Positions 25,638 to 35,039 are shown, counted from the stretch's first letter. The stretch: 36,952 bases of DNA from Bacteroidales bacterium (GCA_031275085.1 JAISPG010000029.1:1-36952), one strand, 5' to 3'. Notes: generated by a model from the sequence alone, not told the origin. Program-made: numbers and translations.

Positions 25638-28600
25638 TTATTGAGCTTTTGGAATTTCAATTATAAATTCAGTCCCTTTATCTTTGGCAGTTTTAAAATA
25701 GATAGAAGCATTATTGCTTAGGAGCATATTTTTTACCATACTCAATCCAAGTCCCATTCCGGCAGATTTTGTAGTGAAATTCGGCTGGAATATTTTAGGT
25801 ATCATATTTTCAGGTATGCCACTACCGTTATCTATAACTTTTATTATGTAATTATTATCCATTTCTTCAGCTTCTATGGTAATTATTCCTTCTTTATTTT
25901 TGGGAATAGCCTGAATGCTGTTTTTTATCAGGTTATTGAATACTCTTAACATTTGCTCTTTATCTGCTATGACCGTGATAGGATGCGATACTTTAAAATT
26001 AATGACGAATTTCACATTTTCTGCAGTTGCAAATAGCTGAACAGAATTCATTATAACTTCTTTAAGATCAATTATATTTTTCTTGGAATCCGGCATTTGT
26101 GCAAAATTTGAAAATTCCGAAGCTATTCTTGAAAGAGTATCAATTTGTTCGATAAGGGTTTTTGACACTTTTTTATAAGTAGTTTCCCAATTCTTGTCTT
26201 TCATGTCATAAGCCCTTTCAAGATGCTGGACACTGAGTTTCATCGGTGTCAGCGGGTTTTTTATTTCATGAGCGATTTGTTTTGCCATTTCACGCCACGC
26301 AAGTTCTCTTTCCGACTGGGCTAATTTGTTAACAGACTCACTTAACTCATCTACTTTTCTGTTATATTCTCTTATAAGTCCGCCAATTTCGTCATTTTTA
26401 TTGTAAATGATCTTTTCTGTTTTTTCCTTGATGTCCATTGCTTTTATCTTATCCCTTATTAAAACTAACGGACGGGTTAATTGTCTGGAGATGAATATTC
26501 CGACAATTACCGAAATAAGTATCAATAACAAAAATATATTCGAGAATGCAATAATAAAATTAGATATTTCGGCAGTATACTCGTTTTGTCGGGCAAAGTA
26601 AGGAAGATTAAGGTATGCAATAACATCATTATTGTAGTTCCTGAAAGGAACATATGCCGATAAATAATTAATTTTATCAATATTTTCATTAATTATTATT
26701 GCCCCGGAATTATTTAAAATCAATTCTTTATAAGCACGACTATCCATATACCTGCCTTTTAGTCCTTTATCATAAAGTTCGATCCTGGATGAGGATAATA
26801 ATAATCCGTTGAGGTCAAAAATATTTATATCAGTATAAAACACATTGGAAAAATCCACCAATAAAGTATTTAAATATTTTGAATGCTCATAAGTTAAACC
26901 AGGTTCATCGCCTACTGTCTGTTCCAGTTCTACAAGTACTGAAAATACTTTATCCTGTAAAATTTCCCTTTGTTTTTGTTTATATGCCTGTATAATAAAA
27001 TATATTGAAATACTGCCTGTTACGATCAATGATAAAATTAAAATAGTGACATAGGATATTTGGGTCTTAGTCTTTAAACTTGTTCCTGCTTTTATTTTAC
27101 CATTTATGATATTTATTATCAACCATAACAGATTGAATAATATGAATAAAATAGCAAAAACATATGTAAAAGAAACTAATTCGTTGGAATACTGAGTATT
27201 AGGTTTGCTTAATATGATCAGGTTATTTTCGTCGGGACGGTAACGGAAATGAATATAGCCATCTTTAATATAATATAAATATTCGCTGGTGTCTCTTTCT
27301 TCAGGCTTAAGTGTAAACTGATATTTATAATCTCCTTTACTGGAAATAAGTTTATCATTTACATATTTAGCATAATTGTAATCTTTTGTCCCTTTTTTTA
27401 CAACCAGTTTTTTATCAAGTAAAAGTTCCGGATATCCAAGTCCTTCACTGAAAATTTTACTGTTAAGTTCTATATAAATATTTATATATGTTGAATCTTC
27501 GAGTAACGTACTTATTTCTCCCAAATAAGATATTCTGCCGTTATGATTATCCAGGAAATAAAAATTAGTATTCGGAATTACTATCCCGAACATATCTACC
27601 TGTTGTCTGAAAAAATCGAAGCAATCTACAGATATCATATCAGGCTCCACCAATAAAGAATCGGAACATGAACATATAGTAATTTGGGTTTCATATTTAT
27701 TAAAATACCTTTTAGAAGAGATGATATTATTAATCCTGTTTTTTAAAGAATTGAAATCTTTCTTAAAAATATAACGTGAAATATTTTCATCATTTTGTAT
27801 TTCATAATAGGCTTGTTTTATGAAAAATTCGGCACTTGCATCCCGTTCGGCAGCCAGATTATAAGTTATAACTTTGTAGGCATCAAGTTCTTTCTGATTC
27901 GATAATCTGGAAAAATATTCTGAAGTTATTAGAGAAATAATAATCAGAAAAACTATACTTATACCATAATTCATGTTTTGTTTTACGGCAGTATATGCTA
28001 ATAATATCCAAAGAGAAGAAAATAAGCCGCTGAATATTAAAAATGAATAAGGATTTGTACCTTTTAAATCATAAAATAATAGAATAAGTAAGATTATTGT
28101 AATGAAACTTATGGAAAAAACAGGTAAAGAAAAATGGTTTTTAATACCATTGAATAATTTGTAAAAAATAAGTAAAAAACATAATATTACTATAACTATT
28201 ATAAGTGTGGCAATAATGCTGTAAATGGTTAAATTAAGGATCTTATCAAATTCAAAAGAAATTGAAGAGTTCCATACTAACCCGTAAAAAAGCTCCGAAA
28301 TAAAACCTGTTGTAAATAATAGAATAATAGAAGCAGAAATACTTATAATAATTTTTATAATCTTATTATCAGAAGGTTTAATATTAAGATTGAAATACCT
28401 GAAAAATAAAATTGAAAATACAATAAATAAAATCACATTAACAAAATAATCACCAAGGGACGGCAACCAGAAAGATTCGGCAAAAAGTTCGGGACTGAAC
28501 AACTGTATACCGGTAAAAATATCGAAATAATTAAATCTAAGCATGCAATACCTTAGAATGATAAATATTCCGGCTAAAAAAAGGAATAACAACCAGTTGT

Positions 28601-29321
28601 AGTTTTTATACTTATAATAAAATTTTATAAAAAGTAATGAAATTATTATGATGATTATCAGGAGATTGAAAAGCAATAAAAAGTGTTTCAGTGTGAACAT
28701 TTTACCTGATAATTCCGTATAACTATCTGTTTTTAACAGATATATGCAATTTTCGCCGTCGTTGATACATATTTCCAGGCTGTTTTGTTCATGATCGGTA
28801 CTTATTGTAATATTTGACGGCAAATTAAACTCATGCCAGAAATAAGTAGATAAATTGTCATTTTCGTAAGTATATTCTTTCTTTATTTGAAAAAGCCCTA
28901 CAATCAGGTATTCGTTTTCCTGAACCGGATAAGACAGATACCATCCGTTATTTAAATTAATTATATGTTTGTCGAAGAAATGAAATGTACTGCTTGTGGG
29001 TACCGGTATACCATTAGTTGTCCAATATTTCAGGATATTATTTTCATATAACAGGAATCCCGTACCATTCTTTTCAAATAAGTCTTTACTGCCTTCATAA
29101 AAGAACTTCTCGATTTTATCAGTATCATCAAGTATTTCCCTGATTTCTTCAGTGGTTATTATTAAATCATATTGTTTCTGGTTTAATATAGATTCAATAT
29201 TATTAGCGTTTATATATTTTTCATTTATATTTAATGAATCAAAACCAAAAAGATAGGTAAATAAAACAGAAATGCTTAAAACTATTGAAAGGATAATTAT
29301 ATGATAGTTTTTTATTTTCAT
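25638..29321 (-). CDS. Very large NtrY-like membrane histidine kinase
   Basis: A 1227-residue sensor kinase, far longer than proteobacterial NtrY (about 750). I start at the ATG at 29319-29321 (MKIKNYHIIILSIVLSIS, first helix); a longer in-frame start at 29363 is less likely. Order: helix 1 and an extracytoplasmic domain to about 205; a cluster of roughly 8 helices (about 210-475); a second extracytoplasmic part (about 490-720); helix pair (about 725-800) enclosing a third periplasmic segment; a last helix near 930; HAMP; then HisKA with phosphoacceptor His1018 (KQIAHEIKNPLTPMKLSVQHL without its last residue). The ATPase follows: NNLIKNSIQAI, DNGSGIP, GMGLGLSMVKN. No response regulator is adjacent. 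The two nitroreductases on either side hint at a redox-related signal, which is inference. Confidence 0.9.
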   Translation of the reverse strand: MKIKNYHIIILSIVLSISVLFTYLFGFDSLNINEKYINANNIESILNQKQYDLIITTEEIREILDDTDKIEKFFYEGSKDLFEKNGTGFLLYENNILKYWTTNGIPVPTSSTFHFFDKHIINLNNGWYLSYPVQENEYLIVGLFQIKKEYTYENDNLSTYFWHEFNLPSNITISTDHEQNSLEICINDGENCIYLLKTDSYTELSGKMFTLKHFLLLFNLLIIIIIISLLFIKFYYKYKNYNWLLFLFLAGIFIILRYCMLRFNYFDIFTGIQLFSPELFAESFWLPSLGDYFVNVILFIVFSILFFRYFNLNIKPSDNKIIKIIISISASIILLFTTGFISELFYGLVWNSSISFEFDKILNLTIYSIIATLIIVIVILCFLLIFYKLFNGIKNHFSLPVFSISFITIILLILLFYDLKGTNPYSFLIFSGLFSSLWILLAYTAVKQNMNYGISIVFLIIISLITSEYFSRLSNQKELDAYKVITYNLAAERDASAEFFIKQAYYEIQNDENISRYIFKKDFNSLKNRINNIISSKRYFNKYETQITICSCSDSLLVEPDMISVDCFDFFRQQVDMFGIVIPNTNFYFLDNHNGRISYLGEISTLLEDSTYINIYIELNSKIFSEGLGYPELLLDKKLVVKKGTKDYNYAKYVNDKLISSKGDYKYQFTLKPEERDTSEYLYYIKDGYIHFRYRPDENNLIILSKPNTQYSNELVSFTYVFAILFILFNLLWLIINIINGKIKAGTSLKTKTQISYVTILILSLIVTGSISIYFIIQAYKQKQREILQDKVFSVLVELEQTVGDEPGLTYEHSKYLNTLLVDFSNVFYTDINIFDLNGLLLSSSRIELYDKGLKGRYMDSRAYKELILNNSGAIIINENIDKINYLSAYVPFRNYNNDVIAYLNLPYFARQNEYTAEISNFIIAFSNIFLLLILISVIVGIFISRQLTRPLVLIRDKIKAMDIKEKTEKIIYNKNDEIGGLIREYNRKVDELSESVNKLAQSERELAWREMAKQIAHEIKNPLTPMKLSVQHLERAYDMKDKNWETTYKKVSKTLIEQIDTLSRIASEFSNFAQMPDSKKNIIDLKEVIMNSVQLFATAENVKFVINFKVSHPITVIADKEQMLRVFNNLIKNSIQAIPKNKEGIITIEAEEMDNNYIIKVIDNGSGIPENMIPKIFQPNFTTKSAGMGLGLSMVKNMLLSNNASIYFKTAKDKGTEFIIEIPKAQ

Positions 29322-29397
29322 TTTGAAAAATACAAGTTTAAAGCAAAAAGTCCAAATTAACAAGTAAAAATAAAAGTATCAATTTCAAAGTTCCCTT

Positions 29398-29405
29398 CAA
29401 AGATA
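29398..29405 (-). promoter_or_regulatory. -7 promoter box of the NtrY-like kinase gene
   Basis: The minus strand reads TATCTTTG, matching TAnnTTTG, 77 bases before the kinase start codon. The -33 element is not recognisable (AATG at the ideal place). Confidence 0.35.
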
Positions 29406-29584
29406 TTGTTGATTTATAATTTTTCATTTGCTTTATAATTCATTTTATCAGGTTATACCAATATTATTTTATTTAAAACTATATTATTTGAATTATGTTT
29501 TGTAATTAAGGAAAATGAAATGTATGGGTTAATAAGTTTATTTATTATGGTGAATAAAATTAGGGAAATTAATATATTATTTTA
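29406..29584. other. AT-rich divergent intergenic region
   Basis: This is the centre of a 300-base gap between the divergent kinase and TM1586-type nitroreductase genes. It is AT-rich, without an open frame. The two -7 boxes at 29398-29405 and 29585-29592 bound it; nothing else defined is seen. Confidence 0.5.
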
Positions 29585-29592
29585 TAATTTTG
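29585..29592 (+). promoter_or_regulatory. -7 promoter box of the TM1586-type nitroreductase gene
   Basis: TAATTTTG matches TAnnTTTG, 30 bases before the start codon at 29622. No TTTG is present at 19-base spacing. Confidence 0.42.
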
Positions 29593-29621
29593 AAAATAAA
29601 AATTAAGAACACCTACTAATC

Positions 29622-30449
29622 ATGTTAACGTATAAGGAAGCTATAAAAATAAGACGGTCGGTGCGGAACTATGAAAACAAAGCTATTGAGCCGGGTTTAT
29701 TGCTGAAGGTCAGCGAACTGTTGAAAGATCCTGAGATAGGACCATATGGGAATAAACCCAGATTTGTACTTGTTGAAAAATCGGATGCAAAGAAAAATTA
29801 TAAAGTAAAACTGGGCACATACGGATTTATTTCCAATGCCCGTTATTTTATCGGAGGAGCTATTGAAAAATTTGAATATTCGGAAGTTGATTACGGATAT
29901 TCTCTTGAAAATATTATTATTGAACTTACCCGTTTAGGGTTGGGAACATGCTGGTTGGGAGGTAGTTTGAACAGGAAAGACTATGAAACATTACTTAAAT
30001 TAAAGGAAGATGAAATAATTCCGTGTATAACTCCTGTGGGTTATCATGCGCAGTCAAAACGTTTTCTGGAAAAAATTAAGGATAAATTTTCCGATCCCTC
30101 ACAGAGGAAGCCTCCGGAAGAACTATTTTTTGAAAATACGCCGGTTATTCCTTTAGAATTCAATAAAAAATATAAATATAATCAGGTACTTGAATTACTC
30201 AGGCTTGCTCCGTCTGCAATGAACAAACAACCATGGCGGGTTATTAAAATAGATAACAAATACCATTTTTATATTGACAGGAAAAAAAAGGAATCAGGAA
30301 AATCAATTGATTTGCAGAAAGTTGATATAGGTATAGCACTATGTCACTTTAAAATAGGAGTAAAAGAACTGTCATTGAATGGAAAATGGCATATAAGCGA
30401 TCCCGGAGTAGGAGAGTGGGAATATATTATATCCTGGATTGCTGAATAA
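29622..30449 (+). CDS. TM1586-type putative nitroreductase (tandem domain)
   Basis: A 275-residue flavoenzyme-like protein of the TM1586_NiRdase family. The fold is a fused pair of nitroreductase halves in one chain. Half 1 (about 1-150) opens with YKEAIKIRRSVRNYENKAIE, the FMN-binding R-x-S-V-R motif, and has GLGTCWLGGSLNRKDYETLL. Half 2 (about 175-275) starts with KYNQVLELLRLAPSAMNKQP, the usual second FMN-contact phrase A-P-S-A-x-N-x-Q-P-W-R, and includes KVDIGIALCHFKIGVKEL. Members lack good functional data. It is transcribed away from the kinase gene and has its own promoter box. Confidence 0.85.
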   Translation: MLTYKEAIKIRRSVRNYENKAIEPGLLLKVSELLKDPEIGPYGNKPRFVLVEKSDAKKNYKVKLGTYGFISNARYFIGGAIEKFEYSEVDYGYSLENIIIELTRLGLGTCWLGGSLNRKDYETLLKLKEDEIIPCITPVGYHAQSKRFLEKIKDKFSDPSQRKPPEELFFENTPVIPLEFNKKYKYNQVLELLRLAPSAMNKQPWRVIKIDNKYHFYIDRKKKESGKSIDLQKVDIGIALCHFKIGVKELSLNGKWHISDPGVGEWEYIISWIAE

Positions 30450-30558
30450 ATAACTTATAAATATACATAAAAATATAGTAATTAACTACTTAGTTGTAAA
30501 GATAATCAATAACTGATCTCAAAAAATAACAAACCGGAGTAGTATGAACATTATTTAC

Positions 30559-30611
30559 TAGCTGCGTTGCGTGAAATCGGCCGTTTCGGCTGCGCTCAAC
30601 GGCCGCAGCTA
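30559..30611. repeat. GC-rich nested inverted-repeat element
   Basis: Outer arms TAGCTGCG (30559-30566) and CGCAGCTA (30604-30611) are perfect. Inner arms CGGCCGTT (30578-30585) and AACGGCCG (30598-30605) are also perfect and overlap the outer right arm by two bases, so the two folds partly compete. The 53 bases are very GC-rich in an AT-rich region. The loop phrase TCGGCTGCGCTC recalls the ACTACGCTC phrase of the mosaic repeats, so it may be a distant relative. There is no U-tract on either side. Confidence 0.7.
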
Positions 30612-30830
30612 AGTTATTATTTATTTTTCGTTACTAAAACTGCCTTAAAATACGAAAATTAATAGATAGTGTTTGTATTTAGTTTCCGTTCTGAATATTG
30701 TTCGGATTTAATGATCAATTTCTTCTTTTGGCATAATGTTTGCCGTTAAATTATTGAAGTTTTTTATAAAATATAATACGGTTAAGGTCCGTTTTACAAG
30801 CAAATTCACTCCCATCGAATTTAGTGGTTA

Positions 30831-30838
30831 TAATTTTG
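30831..30838 (+). promoter_or_regulatory. -7 promoter box of the transglutaminase-like gene
   Basis: TAATTTTG matches TAnnTTTG, 46 bases before the start at 30885. No -33 TTTG at the ideal spacing. Confidence 0.42.
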
Positions 30839-30884
30839 TGTAGTTGTAAGCTTTTTAAGCAATTGTTAATTATAAAATAAAGTC

Positions 30885-32009
30885 ATGAAAAATATATTAA
30901 TTGTTATTTTTATATTATTTTCATTGATATCATTAGGTCAGCCGGATTACAGAAATATTGATGAAAAATATAAAACAGTACCTGTATCACTTACTACAGT
31001 TGAAAATATTGCAGATTATTTAACCAAAGATCTTAATTCTGATACGGAAAAAGTAAGAGCTTTATATGTATGGATTACACATAATCTGGAGTATGATGTT
31101 TCCCAGATATATGGAGAACGCCGTTATGTTGCAACCGAAGATATTATCAATGAAGCCCTGGTAACCCGTAAAGGTGTCTGTCAGCATTATTCCGACCTGA
31201 TGACAGCCATGTGTAATTCCATAGGTATAACATCTTATACCATAATAGGATATGTTTTGGATGGTGACAGTGGAATGTTTGATTATGACCATGCATGGAA
31301 TGGCATAATTATAGATTCAGGTTATTATTTTGTTGATGCTACATGGAGTTCGGGATTTATTTCAAGAGGCAGATTTGTACCTAAATTTACAGATGAGTTT
31401 TTTATGGTAAAACCTGAAGAATTTATTAAAACACACATGCCATTTGATCCTGTATGGCAATTTCTTGATAATCCTGTTACAAACAGGGAATTTGCCGGCA
31501 AAGATTTTAGTAATACGCTTATAAGCGGAAATTTTAATTATAAGGATATTATTGAAGGTTTGCCTGCCCTGGATGTTGCTACGGAACTTGAAGAATCCAA
31601 TAAAAGAATTATTAGTATGGGGGTTACCAATGATCTTATCCGTGAACATCTGGATTATAATATGTTTCGTCTGGTAATAGCCGAATTTAATACAGCAGTT
31701 GAAGCTCTGAATTTCGGAATTTCAAATTTTAATAAATATCTTGATCATAAAAATAATAATTTCCAGGACCCCGGTGTCGATGGGTTGAAAATAAGGGATA
31801 TGCTTGTGAATGCAGAAGCCGGTATTTATTATGCTCATAATGTATTATACTCACTTGATTCCCACGATGAGGAAATAAGTAATGCTATTGAACAAACAAA
31901 AAAGTTAACCCCAAAATTAATTTCAGATCTTAAAAAAGAAAAAGAATATATTGAAAGACATATAAAAATATGGAGAGCTTTAAAATCTGTTTCTGTCTTA
32001 ATTTTATAA
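30885..32009 (+). CDS. Secreted transglutaminase-like cysteine protease-fold protein
   Basis: A 374-residue exported protein with signal peptide (residues 1-19, ending ISLGQ). Residues about 50-160 form a transglutaminase-like core of the kyphoscoliosis-peptidase/YebA type: Cys99 in KGVCQHYSDLM, His136 in YDHAWNGI and Asp151 in YFVDATWSSG, the complete Cys-His-Asp triad in the right order and spacing. The lead-in KVRALYVWITHNLEYD is typical. A helical tail of about 170 residues follows. Bacterial members are often peptidases or amidases rather than cross-linkers; substrate unknown. It ends at a clear terminator. Confidence 0.9.
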   Translation: MKNILIVIFILFSLISLGQPDYRNIDEKYKTVPVSLTTVENIADYLTKDLNSDTEKVRALYVWITHNLEYDVSQIYGERRYVATEDIINEALVTRKGVCQHYSDLMTAMCNSIGITSYTIIGYVLDGDSGMFDYDHAWNGIIIDSGYYFVDATWSSGFISRGRFVPKFTDEFFMVKPEEFIKTHMPFDPVWQFLDNPVTNREFAGKDFSNTLISGNFNYKDIIEGLPALDVATELEESNKRIISMGVTNDLIREHLDYNMFRLVIAEFNTAVEALNFGISNFNKYLDHKNNNFQDPGVDGLKIRDMLVNAEAGIYYAHNVLYSLDSHDEEISNAIEQTKKLTPKLISDLKKEKEYIERHIKIWRALKSVSVLIL

Positions 32010-32026
32010 TTTAGATTATTTGTTTG

Positions 32027-32057
32027 CAGTACCGGAATATTTTACCGGTACTGTTTT
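32027..32057 (+). terminator. Intrinsic terminator after the transglutaminase-like gene
   Basis: CAGTACCGG (32027-32035) pairs perfectly with CCGGTACTG (32044-32052) across an 8-base loop, followed by TTTTT. It lies 18 bases after the stop codon at 32009. Confidence 0.9.
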
Positions 32058-32203
32058 TAACATGATAAATAATGCTAAACAATTTTTTTTCGATTAAATC
32101 TCAGTCATATCATTCCGGTTTTCTTAAGTTTTATATATTTGTTGTGTTAATGAGTTTTTCATATATTTCATTATCTTTTTTTAATTTTGAATAAAATAAA
32201 ACT

Positions 32204-32659
32204 ATGTATTCCAAAGAGGAATCGGCACAAATAAGAAAGGATTTCTGGATCGCATTTGATGTATATTCAAGGAAATATCTGGGTGCATACAGAAAATGGC
32301 TGACATATAATACAGGGATCAAAGATCTTGTTTTGAAATTTGATGTGAACCGTGAAAATGCAAAAGTATTATTATCTGTTGAAAACAGAAGTGAGGATAA
32401 ACGTTTTGATATTTTTGTAAAATTAAAAGAGTATGAGCTTCTTTATGAAGATATTTTAGGGAGCGGCTGGATATGGGACGAACAGTTTATACTGGATAAT
32501 GATAAAGAAGTTTGTGCTATATATAAACAGCTTGATAATGTTAATATTTATCGTAAAGAAACATGGACACTAATATTTGATTTTTTTGCAGTGGAAATGT
32601 TAAAACTGGAAGAAATGTTTGAGGAAGTAAAACCATTTATAAAAGGAATTAAGAATTAA
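32204..32659 (+). CDS. DUF4268 family protein
   Basis: A 151-residue cytoplasmic protein of the DUF4268 type. Features seen: the start MYSKEESAQIRKDFWIAFDVYSRK less its first few residues, with the R-K-x-F-W x-x-F helix, the central sheet DLVLKFDVNRENAKVLLSV, a DIFVKLKEYELLYEDILG helix, and the closing WTLIFDFFAVEMLKLEEMF helix. DUF4268 domains occur alone or fused to restriction-like nucleases and are proposed to be related to them. No partner nuclease is nearby, so no defence role can be claimed. Its final codons and stop are supplied by the AT-rich left flank of repeat copy C. Confidence 0.85.
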   Translation: MYSKEESAQIRKDFWIAFDVYSRKYLGAYRKWLTYNTGIKDLVLKFDVNRENAKVLLSVENRSEDKRFDIFVKLKEYELLYEDILGSGWIWDEQFILDNDKEVCAIYKQLDNVNIYRKETWTLIFDFFAVEMLKLEEMFEEVKPFIKGIKN

Positions 32660-32762
32660 AAATTAAAATGCGATGAACTGAGCGGCGGCTACTGAGCGTC
32701 GGCTGGTGAGCGTAGTTGAACCAAGTCGAAGTAAGCCGAACCAAGTTAAACCAGGCCAAAGT
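32648..32762 (+). repeat. Mosaic intergenic repeat, copy C
   Basis: The GC-rich core (32669-32762) begins with CTGAGCGGCGGCTACTGAGC and continues into GTCGGCTGGTGAGCG and AGTTGAACCAAGTCGAAG. Bases 32691-32744 equal the reverse complement of copy A (13381-13434) except one position. The left AT flank (AATTAAGAATTAAAAATTAAAATG-like, 32648-32670) overlaps the last codons of the DUF4268 gene. It runs in the reverse orientation to copy A. Confidence 0.87.
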
Positions 32763-32805
32763 CAATACCTCTAATTTCCTGCTAGTTTTTTTCAACTTAA
32801 AAAAC

Positions 32806-32813
32806 TATTTTTG
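32806..32813 (+). promoter_or_regulatory. -7 promoter box of the DPP IV-type peptidase gene
   Basis: TATTTTTG matches TAnnTTTG, 29 bases before the start codon at 32842. It begins 44 bases after repeat copy C, so the repeat sits just upstream of the promoter. Confidence 0.45.
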
Positions 32814-32841
32814 TGAAGAATAAAAACTTAAAAATAATTTT

Positions 32842-35016
32842 ATGAAAAATCGGATTTTTACTCTTTTTATTTTTTGTCTTGTTGGTTGTAATATTCTAAG
32901 TGCACAGACAAAGATTACTATCGACGATTTATACCGCAAAGCGACATTTCGTCAGAATTATGTATATGGAATAGCTTCCATGAATGATGGTATATCATAT
33001 ACAAATCTTAATATGTCGAGAAATATTATAACAAAATACAGTTATGCTACAGGAGAAAAGATTGATGTTGTTTTTTCTTCAAAAGATGTTATAATTCCGG
33101 GATTTGATTGGATTTTTGATTATGAATTCAGCCCGGATGAGACCAAATTACTCATAAGTACACAGTATGAACCTATTTACCGTCATTCATTTAAAGCTGA
33201 ATATATAATTTATGATATTTCTTCAAAAACAGCAGTTAAACTTTCGGAAAACGGTAAACAGCAATTAGCATCGTTTTCACCTGACGGAACTAAAATAGCC
33301 TTTGTGCGCGATAATAATATATATGTAAAAAATATAACCAATAATTCCGAAGAAGTTCAACTTACTTTTGACGGAGAATGGAATAAAATTTTAAATGGTG
33401 CTCCTGATTGGGTTTATGAAGAAGAGTTCAGTTATAATAAGGCATACGACTGGTCGGCTGACAGTAAAAAAATTGCTTTTTTAAAGTCTGACGAATCTGA
33501 TGTTAAAATGTTTACAATGCAGATTTTCGGACAGCTTTATCCTGAAAACTACGATTTTAAATATCCTAAAGCAGGAGAAGAAAATTCTAAAGTAAGTTTA
33601 CATATTGTTGATGTCGACAGCCGCAATATCGTTAAAGCAGATATGGGAAACCTGGAAGATATGTATATCCCACGTCTACAGTTCACAAAAGATCCTAATG
33701 TGTTGTCAGCAATTAAAATGAACAGGCTTCAGAATGTTTATGAACTTTACCTTATAAATTCAGAAAACGGCCATTCTAATGTTGTACTAACTCTTACCGA
33801 TACTAAATATATAGAAATAAATGATGATCTGACATTTCTTGATGATAAAAAACATTTTTTACTTACTCATGAAGGTAGCGGATTTTTGCACATTTATCTG
33901 TATGACATGAGTGGCAACCAGATTCGTCAGATTACATCAGGAGAATGGCAGGTTACTTCACTTTACGGAGTTGATGAAACGAATAAAACAGTATATTTCC
34001 AGGCAGCAAAAACATCTCCTTTGAACCGTGAAATTTACAGTATAGATTTGCAGGGTCAGAACCTAAAACCTTTAACAGAAAGAGAAGGAACAAATGATGC
34101 CGATTTTAGCAAAGGATTCAAATATTTTATCAATGATTTCAGTGATGCAAATACTCCTCCATATATAACATTAAATGATAATTCAGGAAAACTGATAAGA
34201 GAACTGGAGACAAATAAAACTCTTACAAAACGAATTACCGAAGAATATAACTTTTCTAAAAAAGAATTTTTTTCGTTCACAACCGGAGACGGAGTAGAGT
34301 TAAATGGTTGGATGATAAAGCCTCCTAAATTTAAATCAGGAAAAGAACATCCGGTATTTATGTACGTTTACGGAGGTCCCGGACATCAGACTGTAACCAA
34401 TTCATGGGACAGGGATATGGCCTGGTGGCAAATGCTTGCCCAGAACGGATATATTATAGTTTCTGTAGATAACAGGGGAACAGGGGCAAGGGGAAAAGAT
34501 TTCCGTCAGGTTACATATGAACAACTTGGAAAATACGAAGTTATAGATCAGATTGAAGCAGCAAAATATTTAGGTTCCCTTAAATATGTTGATAAAAACA
34601 GAATTGGTATATTCGGTTGGAGTTACGGAGGTTATATGTCTACATTATGTATGACCATAGGAGCTGATTATTTTAAACTGGGAATTGCTGTCGCTCCCGT
34701 TACAAACTGGAGATATTACGATTCGGTATATACAGAAAGATATAACGGATTGCCTCAGGATAATGCAAAAGGATATGATGAAAATTCTCCTATACATCAT
34801 GTAAATAAAATGAAAGGACATTACCTGCTTATTCACGGAACAGCCGATGATAATGTACATTTCCAGAACTCTATAGATCTTGTTGATAAATTAATTGAGG
34901 CTAATGTTCAGTTTGAAACTTTATATTATCCAAATAAAGATCATAGTATTTATGGTGGAAATTCCCGTTATCATTTATATACAAAAATGACAAATTTCAT
35001 ATTAGAAAATTTATAA
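32842..35016 (+). CDS. Dipeptidyl peptidase IV-type serine peptidase (S9B)
   Basis: A 724-residue exported peptidase that cuts dipeptides from peptide N-termini, usually after proline or alanine. Signal peptide residues 1-20 (ends ILSAQ). Residues about 60-455 are the DPPIV_N beta-propeller, with YDWSADSKKIAFLK and the E-E pair in WVYEEEFSYNKA that binds the substrate amino terminus. Residues about 480-724 are the catalytic alpha/beta hydrolase: Ser594 in GWSYGGYMS, Asp669 in HGTADDNVHFQ, His701 in NKDHSIYGG. Length fits bacterial DPP IV (about 720). It is probably periplasmic and would feed amino-acid uptake; a terminator follows. Confidence 0.95.
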   Translation: MKNRIFTLFIFCLVGCNILSAQTKITIDDLYRKATFRQNYVYGIASMNDGISYTNLNMSRNIITKYSYATGEKIDVVFSSKDVIIPGFDWIFDYEFSPDETKLLISTQYEPIYRHSFKAEYIIYDISSKTAVKLSENGKQQLASFSPDGTKIAFVRDNNIYVKNITNNSEEVQLTFDGEWNKILNGAPDWVYEEEFSYNKAYDWSADSKKIAFLKSDESDVKMFTMQIFGQLYPENYDFKYPKAGEENSKVSLHIVDVDSRNIVKADMGNLEDMYIPRLQFTKDPNVLSAIKMNRLQNVYELYLINSENGHSNVVLTLTDTKYIEINDDLTFLDDKKHFLLTHEGSGFLHIYLYDMSGNQIRQITSGEWQVTSLYGVDETNKTVYFQAAKTSPLNREIYSIDLQGQNLKPLTEREGTNDADFSKGFKYFINDFSDANTPPYITLNDNSGKLIRELETNKTLTKRITEEYNFSKKEFFSFTTGDGVELNGWMIKPPKFKSGKEHPVFMYVYGGPGHQTVTNSWDRDMAWWQMLAQNGYIIVSVDNRGTGARGKDFRQVTYEQLGKYEVIDQIEAAKYLGSLKYVDKNRIGIFGWSYGGYMSTLCMTIGADYFKLGIAVAPVTNWRYYDSVYTERYNGLPQDNAKGYDENSPIHHVNKMKGHYLLIHGTADDNVHFQNSIDLVDKLIEANVQFETLYYPNKDHSIYGGNSRYHLYTKMTNFILENL

Positions 35017-35039
35017 ATCCTGACTTTACGGTTTACAAA

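Larger units (their letters stand above)
30450..30884. other. 435-base intergenic stretch with one structured element
   Basis: No open frame on either strand is convincing here. It contains the GC-rich inverted-repeat element at 30559-30611, a -7 box at 30831-30838 serving the next gene, and otherwise AT-rich sequence. Confidence 0.55.

Noticed and set aside
24835..30449. Nitroreductase-kinase-nitroreductase as a proven single operon
   Set aside because: The second nitroreductase is on the opposite strand with its own -7 box. Only the kinase and NfsA-like genes could share a transcript.
32204..32659. Restriction or defence system around the DUF4268 gene
   Set aside because: DUF4268 can be linked to nuclease-like proteins, but the neighbours are a transglutaminase-like protein and a peptidase. 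No methylase, nuclease or helicase is present.
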